64,000 bases of DNA from Mycobacterium colombiense (lineage in GTDB: Bacteria; Actinomycetota; Actinomycetes; Mycobacteriales; Mycobacteriaceae), in assembly GCF_001953985.1 (NCBI RefSeq), contig NZ_MBEI01000083.1, forward strand, positions 29,826 to 93,825, written 5' to 3'. A model generated the notes under the pieces. The model was given only the letters and a program-made list of their open reading frames with translations. It was not told the origin of the DNA and did no database searches. This document shows positions 57,118 to 64,000 of this stretch, piece by piece. The translations under genes and the position numbers were made by a program. The stretch's first letter is position 1. Each line of letters opens with the position of its first letter.

Positions 57118-59547
57118 ATGAACCGGAAAAACGTGATTCGCACCATCACGGCAATTGCTGTCGTGGTGCTGCTCGGTTGGTCGTTCTTCTACTTCAGCGA
57201 CGACACCCGCGGCTATAAGCCCGTCGACACATCCGTGGCGATGTCCCAGATCAACGGCGACAACGTCAAAAGCGCGCAAATCGACGACCGGGAACAGCAA
57301 CTGCGATTGACCCTGAAGAAGGGCAATGGTGACACCGACAATTCCGACAAGGTCATCACCAAGTTCCCCAGCGGCTACGCCGTCGACCTGTTCAACGCGC
57401 TGAGCGCCAAGAACGCGAAGGTCAGCACGGTCGTCAACCAGGGCAGCATCCTGGGCGAGCTGCTGGTCTACGTCCTGCCGCTACTGCTGCTGGTGGGGCT
57501 GTTCGTGATGTTCTCCCGAATGCAGGGCGGCGCCCGGATGGGCTTCGGCTTCGGCAAGTCGCGCGCCAAACAGCTCTCCAAGGACATGCCCAAGACCACA
57601 TTCGCCGACGTCGCCGGCGTCGACGAGGCGGTCGAGGAGCTCTACGAGATCAAGGACTTCCTGCAGAACCCCGGCCGCTATCAGGCGCTGGGCGCCAAGA
57701 TCCCGAAGGGCGTGCTGCTCTACGGCCCGCCGGGAACCGGTAAGACGTTGCTGGCCCGCGCGGTCGCCGGGGAGGCCGGTGTCCCGTTCTTCACGATCTC
57801 GGGTTCGGACTTCGTCGAGATGTTCGTCGGCGTGGGTGCGTCCCGCGTCCGCGACCTGTTCGACCAGGCCAAGCAGAACAACCCCTGCATCATCTTCGTC
57901 GACGAGATCGACGCGGTGGGCCGCCAGCGCGGCGCGGGCCTGGGCGGCGGGCACGACGAGCGCGAGCAGACGCTGAACCAGTTGCTGGTCGAGATGGACG
58001 GATTCGACCCGCGCGCCGGCGTCATCCTGATCGCCGCCACCAACCGGCCGGACATCCTGGACCCGGCGCTGCTGCGCCCCGGCCGCTTCGATCGGCAGAT
58101 CCCGGTGTCCAACCCGGACCTGGCGGGTCGCAAGGCGGTGCTGGAGGTGCACTCCAAGGGCAAGCCGATCGGCCCGGACGCGGACCTCGCCGGGCTGGCC
58201 AAGCGGACCGTCGGCATGACCGGCGCCGACCTGGCCAACGTCATCAACGAGGCCGCGCTGCTGACCGCTCGGGAGAACGGCACCGTCATCACCAGCGCCG
58301 CGCTGGAGGAAGCGGTGGACCGGGTGATCGGCGGGCCGCGCCGCAAGGGCCGGATCATCAGCGAGCAGGAAAAGAAGATCACCGCCTATCACGAGGGCGG
58401 ACACACCCTGGCGGCCTGGGCGATGCCCGACATCGAGCCCATCTACAAGGTGACGATCCTGGCGCGTGGGCGCACCGGTGGCCACGCGGTGGCGGTGCCG
58501 GAGGAGGACAAAGGCCTGCGGACCCGCTCGGAGATGATCGCGCAGTTGGTGTTCGCGATGGGCGGACGCGCCGCCGAGGAACTGGTCTTCCGCGAGCCGA
58601 CGACCGGCGCGGTGTCCGACATCGAGCAGGCCACCAAGATCGCCCGCGCGATGGTGACCGAATTCGGCATGAGCTCCAAACTCGGTGCGGTCAAATACGG
58701 TTCGGAGCACGGCGACCCGTTCCTGGGCCGCACCATGGGCACGCAGGCGGACTACTCGCACGAGGTCGCCCGCGACATCGACGACGAGATCCGCAAGTTG
58801 ATCGAGGCCGCTCACACCGAGGCGTGGGAGATCCTCACCGAATACCGGGACATACTCGACACTTTGGCGGGCCAGCTGCTGGAAAAGGAAACCCTGCACC
58901 GGGCCGAGCTGGAGGCCATCTTCTCCGGAGTCGAAAAACGGCCCAGGCTAACGATGTTCGACGATTTCGGCGGCCGCATCCCGTCGGACAAACCGCCCAT
59001 CAAGACGCCGGGCGAGCTGGCCATCGAGCGCGGCGAGCCCTGGCCGCCGCCGACCCCCGAGCCGGCCTTCAAGGCGGCCATCGCGCGGGCCAGCGAAGCG
59101 GCCGCCGCCGCCCGGGTGGAGGCCGACCGAAACGCCAACGGCAGCAACGGTTCTCACGGCGCCCAAGGCAGCGGCAATCGTCAGGGGGAGGGACCCACCC
59201 AACCCGACTACGGCGCCCCGGCCGGCTGGCGCGCGCCCGGATGGCCACCGCAGCAACAGCAGCCGACCTACTGGCAGCCGCCCGCGCAGCCCGGCCAGCA
59301 GCCCTACTGGCAGCAGCCGGCCCGCGGCTACCCGGGCCCGCAGGGCTACCCTGGGCAGCAGGGCCACCCGGGCGGTCAGCAAAGTTATCCCGGTCAGCAG
59401 GGCGGCGCGGGTCACCCCGGCCAGGCGCGTCCCGCCTACCCGCCGTATCCGCCGTATCCACCGCCCGGCCAACCCGCCCCGGAAGGCGGCTCGCCCGACC
59501 GGCAGGATGACGACGTAAGCCGGTCCAACCCGCCGGCTCACGGCTGA
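57118..59547 (+). CDS. ftsH: Membrane AAA+ metalloprotease FtsH
   Basis: An 809-residue protease. Two membrane segments (TITAIAVVVLLGWSFFYF and LLVYVLPLLLLVGLFVMFSR) flank an external domain. The AAA+ domain has Walker A G203-PPGTGK-T210, Walker B IIFVDEIDAVG and the second region of homology ATNRPDILDPALLRPGRFDR. The zinc site is H425-EGG-H429. The C-terminal tail of about 165 residues is rich in Gly, Pro and Gln with repeated GYPG and GQQG units, and makes this protein about 50 residues longer than H37Rv FtsH. The ATG at 57118 is preferred over TTG 57115. It degrades misfolded membrane proteins. Confidence 0.96.
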   Translation: MNRKNVIRTITAIAVVVLLGWSFFYFSDDTRGYKPVDTSVAMSQINGDNVKSAQIDDREQQLRLTLKKGNGDTDNSDKVITKFPSGYAVDLFNALSAKNAKVSTVVNQGSILGELLVYVLPLLLLVGLFVMFSRMQGGARMGFGFGKSRAKQLSKDMPKTTFADVAGVDEAVEELYEIKDFLQNPGRYQALGAKIPKGVLLYGPPGTGKTLLARAVAGEAGVPFFTISGSDFVEMFVGVGASRVRDLFDQAKQNNPCIIFVDEIDAVGRQRGAGLGGGHDEREQTLNQLLVEMDGFDPRAGVILIAATNRPDILDPALLRPGRFDRQIPVSNPDLAGRKAVLEVHSKGKPIGPDADLAGLAKRTVGMTGADLANVINEAALLTARENGTVITSAALEEAVDRVIGGPRRKGRIISEQEKKITAYHEGGHTLAAWAMPDIEPIYKVTILARGRTGGHAVAVPEEDKGLRTRSEMIAQLVFAMGGRAAEELVFREPTTGAVSDIEQATKIARAMVTEFGMSSKLGAVKYGSEHGDPFLGRTMGTQADYSHEVARDIDDEIRKLIEAAHTEAWEILTEYRDILDTLAGQLLEKETLHRAELEAIFSGVEKRPRLTMFDDFGGRIPSDKPPIKTPGELAIERGEPWPPPTPEPAFKAAIARASEAAAAARVEADRNANGSNGSHGAQGSGNRQGEGPTQPDYGAPAGWRAPGWPPQQQQPTYWQPPAQPGQQPYWQQPARGYPGPQGYPGQQGHPGGQQSYPGQQGGAGHPGQARPAYPPYPPYPPPGQPAPEGGSPDRQDDDVSRSNPPAHG

Positions 59548-59563
59548 GCAAACGGAGGATTCG

Positions 59564-60166
59564 ATGGCGCTGCCGGATACCGCGATGCCTAGGACGCGGG
59601 TGTTCGATCAGGAGCGCGCCGAGGCCGCGGTCCGCGAGTTGCTGCACGCGATCGGCGAAGACCCCGACAGGAACGGCCTGCGGGAAACTCCCGCGCGCGT
59701 CGCCCGCGCCTACCGGGAGATGTTCGCCGGGCTCTACACCGATCCCGACAGCGTGCTGAACACCATGTTCGACGAGGACCACGACGAGCTGGTGCTGGTC
59801 AAGGAAATCCCGCTGTACTCCACGTGTGAGCACCACCTGGTGGCGTTCCACGGCGTGGCCCACGTCGGCTACATCCCGGGCAACGACGGCCGGGTCACCG
59901 GCCTGTCGAAGATCGCGCGGCTGGTCGACCTCTATTCCAAGCGGCCCCAGGTGCAGGAGCGGCTCACCAGCCAGATCGCCGACGCACTGGTGAAAAAGCT
60001 CAATCCGCGCGGCGTGATCGTCGTGGTCGAGGCCGAGCACCTGTGCATGGCGATGCGCGGTGTCCGCAAGCCCGGAGCGGTTACCACCACCTCCGCGGTG
60101 CGCGGCCTGTTCAAGACGAACGCAGCTTCTCGAGCCGAAGCGCTCGACCTGATCCTGCGTAAGTGA
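59564..60166 (+). CDS. folE: GTP cyclohydrolase I
   Basis: A 200-residue enzyme converting GTP to 7,8-dihydroneopterin triphosphate, the first step of folate synthesis. Zinc ligands are Cys in YSTCEHHLVAFHG together with its histidines, and Cys in AEHLCMAMRGVRKPG. GYIPGNDGRVTGLSKIARLV and RPQVQERLTSQIADAL are family signatures. GGAGG lies 8 bases before the ATG. The stop overlaps the folP GTG (GTGA), starting a fully coupled folate operon. Confidence 0.96.
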   Translation: MALPDTAMPRTRVFDQERAEAAVRELLHAIGEDPDRNGLRETPARVARAYREMFAGLYTDPDSVLNTMFDEDHDELVLVKEIPLYSTCEHHLVAFHGVAHVGYIPGNDGRVTGLSKIARLVDLYSKRPQVQERLTSQIADALVKKLNPRGVIVVVEAEHLCMAMRGVRKPGAVTTTSAVRGLFKTNAASRAEALDLILRK

Positions 60167-61014
60167 GTCTGGCGCCTGTGCAGGTAATGGGAGTTCTGAA
60201 CGTCACTGACGATTCGTTCTCCGACGGTGGCCGCTATCTCGACCCCGACAAGGCCGTGGCCCAGGGTTTGGCCCTGGTCGCCGACGGGGCCGACATCGTC
60301 GACGTCGGGGGAGAGTCGACCCGGCCCGGCGCCACGCGGATCGATCCTCGCGTCGAGACATCCCGGGTCGTCCCCGTCGTCAAAGAACTTGCGGCACAGG
60401 GCGTCACCATCAGCATCGACACCATGCACGCCGACGTCGCGCGGGCGGCGCTGGGTGCCGGAGCGCGGATCGTCAACGACGTGTCCGGCGGCCGCGCCGA
60501 TCCAGCGATGGCGCCGCTGTTGGCCGACGCGAAAGTGCCCTGGGTGCTGATGCATTGGCGTTCGGTGTCGGCCGAGCGGCCGCACGCGGCGCCGCACTAC
60601 CGCGACGTGGTCGCCGAGGTGCGCGACGAGCTGCTGGCCAGCGTCGACGCCGCGGTGTCCGCCGGTGTCGACCCCCGCCAGCTGATGATCGATCCCGGGC
60701 TGGGATTCGCCAAGACGGGACAACACAATTGGGCGCTGCTACATGCCCTGCCGCAGTTGGTCGGCACCGGCATTCCGGTGCTCCTGGGTGCATCACGCAA
60801 ACGGTTCCTCGGTACGTTGTTAGCCGGGGCCGACGGTTCGCCGCGACCGCCGGATGGGCGTGAGACGGCCACCGCGGTGGTGTCCGCGCTGGCCGCATTG
60901 CACGGCGCCTGGGGGGTGCGTGTGCACGATGTGCGGGCCACGGTCGACGCCCTCAAGGTCGTCGCGGCCTGGACCGACGGGTCGCGCACGGAGCTGGCTG
61001 GAGACAATGGCTGA
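60163..61014 (+). CDS. folP1: Dihydropteroate synthase
   Basis: A 283-residue TIM-barrel enzyme joining p-aminobenzoate to the pterin pyrophosphate; it is the sulfonamide target. Signatures are VMGVLNVTDDSFSDGG near the N-terminus, GESTRPGATRID, SIDTMHADVARAAL, NDVSGGRADPAM and IDPGLGFAKTGQHNW. GASRKRFLG near residue 208 forms the Lys-Arg site. The GTG start overlaps folE. The ATG of folB overlaps its last codons. Confidence 0.96.
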   Translation: MSLAPVQVMGVLNVTDDSFSDGGRYLDPDKAVAQGLALVADGADIVDVGGESTRPGATRIDPRVETSRVVPVVKELAAQGVTISIDTMHADVARAALGAGARIVNDVSGGRADPAMAPLLADAKVPWVLMHWRSVSAERPHAAPHYRDVVAEVRDELLASVDAAVSAGVDPRQLMIDPGLGFAKTGQHNWALLHALPQLVGTGIPVLLGASRKRFLGTLLAGADGSPRPPDGRETATAVVSALAALHGAWGVRVHDVRATVDALKVVAAWTDGSRTELAGDNG

Positions 61015-61408
61015 TCGAATCGAGTTGCGCGGATTGAAGGTTCGCGGACAACACGGGGTTTTCGACCATGAGCGGGCCAACGGTCAGGACTTCGTCGTCG
61101 ACATCACGGTGTGGATCGACCTCGCCGGCGCCGCCGCCAGCGACGAACTCGACGACACCTACGACTACGGCGCGCTGGCCCAATTGGCCGCCGACGTGGT
61201 GGCCGGCCCCGCGCGCAATCTGATCGAAACCGTCGGAGCCCAGATCGCCGACCAGGTGATGGACGACGAACGCGTGCACGCCGTCGAGGTGGTGGTGCAC
61301 AAGCCGCAGGCTCCGATCCCGCAGCAGTTCGCCGACGTCGCGGTGGTGGTGCGACGGTCGCGCCGCGGCGGCCGCGGTTCGGTGGTGCCGGCGGGCGGGT
61401 CGTTATGA
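61007..61408 (+). CDS. folB: Dihydroneopterin aldolase
   Basis: A 133-residue enzyme cleaving dihydroneopterin to 6-hydroxymethyldihydropterin and glycolaldehyde. It starts MADRIELRGLKVRGQHGVFD. The conserved Lys of the active site lies in VVVHKPQAPIP, and DTYDYGALAQLAADVV carries the substrate-binding Tyr. A basic tail (VRRSRRGGRG) follows. It overlaps folP1 by eight bases and folK by four. Confidence 0.94.
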   Translation: MADRIELRGLKVRGQHGVFDHERANGQDFVVDITVWIDLAGAAASDELDDTYDYGALAQLAADVVAGPARNLIETVGAQIADQVMDDERVHAVEVVVHKPQAPIPQQFADVAVVVRRSRRGGRGSVVPAGGSL

Positions 61409-61953
61409 CGCGCGTGGTGCTGTCTATCGGCTCCAACCTGGGTGACCGGCTGGCGCGGTTGCAGTCGGTCGTCGACGGGCTTGGAGACAAGGTGCTCGCC
61501 GTGTCGCCGGTGTACGAGACCGACCCTTGGGGCCGGGTGGACCAGGCGCCGTTTCTCAACGCGGTGCTGATCGCCGACGACCCGGCCTGCGACGGGCAGG
61601 CCTGGCTGCGGCGGGCGCAGGAGTTCGAGCAGGCGGCGGGCCGCGTGCGCGGCGAGCGCTGGGGCCCGCGCACCCTCGACGTCGACCTGATCGCCTGCTA
61701 CGGCCCGACCGAGGTGATCTCCCGGGAGAACAACTTGACCCTGCCGCATCCGCTGGCCCACCTGCGGGCGTTCGTGCTCATCCCATGGCTGGATGTCGAC
61801 CCGGACGCGCAGCTGACGCTGGCCGACGGGCCGCAGCCGGCCGCCGGCCTGCTGGCCCAGCTGGAAGCGGCCGACCGGAACGGCGTGCGCCCGACCGGCC
61901 TGACGCTTCGGCCGAGCGGGAAGCCGCCGGGCGATCAGGAGCCGACGGCCTGA
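61405..61953 (+). CDS. folK: 6-hydroxymethyl-7,8-dihydropterin pyrophosphokinase
   Basis: A 182-residue kinase transferring pyrophosphate from ATP to hydroxymethyldihydropterin. SIGSNLGDRLARLQSVVD is at the N-terminus, VYETDPWGRVDQAPFLNAVL follows, and RWGPRTLDVDLIACYG contains the paired metal-binding Asp of the family motif RWGPRxxDxDI. LPHPLAHLRAFVLIPW is the last conserved block. The ATG overlaps folB, and the stop overlaps the following DUF3180 gene (TGATG). Confidence 0.95.
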   Translation: MTRVVLSIGSNLGDRLARLQSVVDGLGDKVLAVSPVYETDPWGRVDQAPFLNAVLIADDPACDGQAWLRRAQEFEQAAGRVRGERWGPRTLDVDLIACYGPTEVISRENNLTLPHPLAHLRAFVLIPWLDVDPDAQLTLADGPQPAAGLLAQLEAADRNGVRPTGLTLRPSGKPPGDQEPTA

Positions 61954-62429
61954 TGGGACCCACCCGCAAGCGTGACCTGACCGCCGCGGTGGTCGCCGCC
62001 GCCTTTGTGGGATATCTGCTGGTCAAAGGCCTCTACCGGTGGTTTCCGCCGATCACGGTGTGGACCGGCCTGTCGCTGCTGGCGGTGGCGGTCGTCGAGG
62101 CGCTGTGGGCGCGCTACGTGCGGGCCAGGATCAGCGAGGGCGAGATCGGGTCCGGCCCGGGTTGGCTGCACCCGCTTGCGGTGGCGCGCAGCCTGATCGT
62201 CGCCAAGGCCTCGGCCTGGGTGGGTGCGGTGATGCTGGGCTGGTGGGTCGGCATCCTGGTGTACTTCCTGCCGCGCAAGTCCTGGCTGCGGGCCGCCGCC
62301 CAGGACACCTCGGGGACCGTGGTCGCGGCCGTCAGCGCGCTGGCGCTGCTGATTGCCGCGCTGTGGCTGCAACATTGCTGCAAATCACCGCCGGATCAGA
62401 CTGAGCACGGCGAGGGTGTGGAAACCTAG
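61953..62429 (+). CDS. DUF3180 membrane protein, Rv3605c type
   Basis: A 158-residue protein with four hydrophobic segments (AVVAAAFVGYLLVKGLY, TVWTGLSLLAVAVVEALWA, ASAWVGAVMLGWWVGILVYF and VVAAVSALALLIAALWLQH). It is DUF3180, always found after folK in actinobacteria, with no known function. A conserved RSLIVAKASAW lies in the cytoplasmic loop. The ATG overlaps the folK TGA (TGATG), so it belongs to the ftsH-fol transcription unit. Confidence 0.9.
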   Translation: MGPTRKRDLTAAVVAAAFVGYLLVKGLYRWFPPITVWTGLSLLAVAVVEALWARYVRARISEGEIGSGPGWLHPLAVARSLIVAKASAWVGAVMLGWWVGILVYFLPRKSWLRAAAQDTSGTVVAAVSALALLIAALWLQHCCKSPPDQTEHGEGVET

Positions 62430-62555
62430 CCCGGCGCCGCGATTGCCGGCTGGCGGCGGGCGATCAACTCTGCCGGCGACGCCGCCGATAACCCGCGCGA
62501 GAATCGCCGGACCCGCGCGACACGCGGATTGACCTCGCGCAGGTACTCTCAGGCC

Positions 62556-64000
62556 ATGACCGTTCTGTCCCGCGGCGCCCGGGGGCGGCGCGGCGGCCGC
62601 AGGCCGGGGTGGGTGCTCTTGACAGCGTTGCTGGTCCTCGCGATGGGGGCCAGTTCCGCATTGGTTTTCACCAATCGGGTGGAACTTCTCAAGCTCGCTG
62701 TAATCCTGGCGCTGTGGGCCGCAGTCGCCGGTGCCTTCGTCTCCGTGCTCTATCGGCGCCAAAGCGACGCCGATCAGTCCCGCGTCCGCGACCTCAAGCT
62801 CGTCTACGACCTGCAGCTGGACCGCGAGATCTCGGCCCGGCGTGAATACGAGCTGACCGTCGAGTCACAGTTGCGCCGCGAGCTGGCCTCCGAGCTGCGC
62901 GCCCAGGCCGCCGACGATCTGGCCGAGTTGCGCGCCGAACTTTCCGCCTTGCGGACCAGCCTGGAAATCCTGTTCGACACCGACCTCGCTCACCGCCCGG
63001 CCCTCGGCGGCACGCCGGAGGCCGAGCCGCAACCGGAGCGCGCGTACAGCGAGTGGGATCGCAACGGCGAGAACCCCCGCGACAGCCCGGTCGATTGGGT
63101 GACCAGCGACCGGGTGACGTCGGTGCCGCAGGACAACGCCGGCCGCGCCGACGACGCCATCATCGACGTGCCCGAGGAACCGCTGATCCCGCCGCGGCAG
63201 CAGCCGCCGACCCGCCGGGAACGAGTCCGTAACCAGTACGAACCGGCCCCGGATCCGGCGTACGCAGAAGAGCCCGCGTACGCCGAGGAATCCCCGTATG
63301 CGGGACCGGCGGAGTCGAGCTTCGAGCCCCGTTTCCAGCCGCCGCCCGCGCCTGCGGCCCAGTTCCAGCCGGAGCCCACACCGCAGCCCGAGCCGGAGCC
63401 GGAATCGCAGCGGCAGCCCCAGCCGCAGTGGCCGGGGCAGGGTTGGCAGCCGGCCGCCGCGGAGGGTCAGTGGGCACCGCCCGGCGCCCCCGGCAGCAAT
63501 TGGGCCGGCGCCGATCCCCCCGCGTCGACCGGCGGCCGGCGGCGTGCCCGGCATTCGGACGCCGACGAGGCATGGGATGGCCTGCCCGTTGAGCCGGTGC
63601 CGCCACCGCCGTACGGCGACTCCGGTCGCCGGGCACGGTCGCGCCACTCGGCGGAGTACCGCGACTACGGGATGCGCAACTTTTCGCCCGTCGACGAGCC
63701 GCAGGCCGGACCGCCGCCCCCGGCCGCGCCGCCCCCGCCGGCCGCCGCGACGCCGCCGCCCTCGGAGGGCTGCACCTGCAGGCGGGCCAGCAGGTCGGCC
63801 ACCGACTGGCCGCCCGTGGAGGTGCCTTCTCCGGTGCCATCGGGGCCCTCTTGCTGCGGGTCACCGCCGTGCCGGGGCGCCTGCTCCGGGACGGGCGGCG
63901 GCGCCAAGCGTGGCGGCGGTGGCGCGCCGGCGGACGTGGCGGCCGGTGCCGAGCTGTTGTTGCGCGCGGTCGACGACAGCGTGCTCGCACGCCCCGCGGC
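62556..64000 (+). CDS. Proline-rich two-TM protein, Rv3604c type (3' end unresolved)
   Basis: The frame opens at ATG 62556 and is still open at the right edge (at least 481 codons). Two membrane segments (VLLTALLVLAMGASSALVFT and LAVILALWAAVAGAFVSVLY) precede a charged coiled-coil stretch (LKLVYDLQLDREISARREYE). A long disordered Pro/Glu/Gln-rich tail follows with VPEEPLIPPRQQPP and HSAEYRDYGMRNFSPVDE. After about residue 405 the translation turns into atypical Cys-rich sequence (CTCRRAS, PSCCGSPPCRGAC). Meanwhile the opposite strand becomes gene-like, so the true end is in doubt. The H37Rv homologue is remembered as about 397 residues. Function is unknown. Confidence 0.8.
   Translation, partial: MTVLSRGARGRRGGRRPGWVLLTALLVLAMGASSALVFTNRVELLKLAVILALWAAVAGAFVSVLYRRQSDADQSRVRDLKLVYDLQLDREISARREYELTVESQLRRELASELRAQAADDLAELRAELSALRTSLEILFDTDLAHRPALGGTPEAEPQPERAYSEWDRNGENPRDSPVDWVTSDRVTSVPQDNAGRADDAIIDVPEEPLIPPRQQPPTRRERVRNQYEPAPDPAYAEEPAYAEESPYAGPAESSFEPRFQPPPAPAAQFQPEPTPQPEPEPESQRQPQPQWPGQGWQPAAAEGQWAPPGAPGSNWAGADPPASTGGRRRARHSDADEAWDGLPVEPVPPPPYGDSGRRARSRHSAEYRDYGMRNFSPVDEPQAGPPPPAAPPPPAAATPPPSEGCTCRRASRSATDWPPVEVPSPVPSGPSCCGSPPCRGACSGTGGGAKRGGGGAPADVAAGAELLLRAVDDSVLARPA
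63665..64000 (-). other. Antisense open frame with protein-like character at the right edge
   Basis: On the minus strand one frame is open from the edge to a TAG at 63665. It reads as a proline-rich linker (SAGAPPPPRLAPPPVPEQAP) and then GGQSVADLLARLQVQPSEGG, an amphipathic segment of the kind that ends mycobacterial Pro/Arg-rich membrane proteins. Codons start mostly with G or C as in real genes here. Over about 63770-64000 this strand is more plausible than the plus strand. Left of 63760 the plus strand is clearly the coding one. Confidence 0.4.

Noticed and set aside
63900..64000. Start of an Rv3603c-like (DUF2520) gene at the right edge
   Set aside because: ADVAAGAELLLRAVDDSVLA faintly resembles an inner segment of that family, but the required N-terminal Rossmann motif is absent upstream in every frame.
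1..64000. CRISPR array, rRNA operon or intact insertion sequence
   Set aside because: No regularly spaced palindromic repeats, no rRNA sequence and no transposase motif (DDE or HUH) was seen on either strand.

Overview
The window comes from a mycobacterial chromosome, slow-grower type and outside the M. tuberculosis complex. It is uniformly GC-rich. Gene content and order follow the M. tuberculosis H37Rv block Rv3680 to Rv3604c almost gene for gene, read in the opposite direction. A PE/PPE pair, MarP, Crp, PpgS-type arabinogalactan genes and an FtsH-folE-folP-folB-folK operon fix the genus. Several M. tuberculosis features are missing at their usual places: espACD between ephA and ftsH, an esx pair after the PPE gene, and the insertion-sequence block beside tRNA-Thr. 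This points to the M. avium complex or a near relative; the species call is an inference. H37Rv names and lengths quoted here are from memory of the families, not from a search.

Layout. 1-11 kb: paired Get3-like ATPases (bagA/bagB), DUF4177, RidA and metallo-beta-lactamase-fold genes, a 54-bp tandem repeat abutting crp, then nth, a TlpA-like thioredoxin, a Nudix hydrolase and the acid-resistance protease marP, followed by ephE, a holin-like membrane protein and a secreted trypsin-like protease. 11-21 kb: acs, two small genes not in the H37Rv order, and the dppABCD peptide importer ending in a degenerate Fic-like protein. 20.6-22.2 kb: two actinobacterial small RNAs, an Ms1-type RNA (minus strand) and a 6C-type RNA (plus strand), flank a HAD-family phosphatase. 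22.3-27 kb: ssd plus a tad (Flp-type) pilus locus. 27-38 kb: a triple sensor-domain protein, a DUF1998 helicase, cspA, topA, a membrane adenylyl cyclase, the DNA polymerase III delta-prime subunit and tRNA-Thr(CGT). 38-45 kb: cell-wall glycosylation genes (GT-C-like membrane protein, galE1, DUF2304 protein, ppgS, flippase) and a TerC/DUF475 protein. 45-50 kb: ppa, D,D-carboxypeptidase, a zincin-like protein, tilS, hpt, lpqG. 50-57 kb: the PE/PPE pair, an NTF2-like protein, a translationally coupled ephA-LLM monooxygenase-alcohol dehydrogenase unit and a VOC protein. 57-64 kb: ftsH, the folate operon and a proline-rich membrane protein running off the right edge.

Most of the window is ordinary core mycobacterial housekeeping, envelope and stress-response sequence. 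I found no CRISPR array, rRNA operon, prophage or intact insertion sequence. The least-explained items are: (1) a Fic-like protein with remnants of both the inhibitory helix and the catalytic loop; (2) two tad pseudopilin genes whose conserved N-termini lack an in-frame start codon; (3) several short repeat families at gene ends; and (4) the right edge, where the last 240 bases read better as protein on the opposite strand to the gene they continue.
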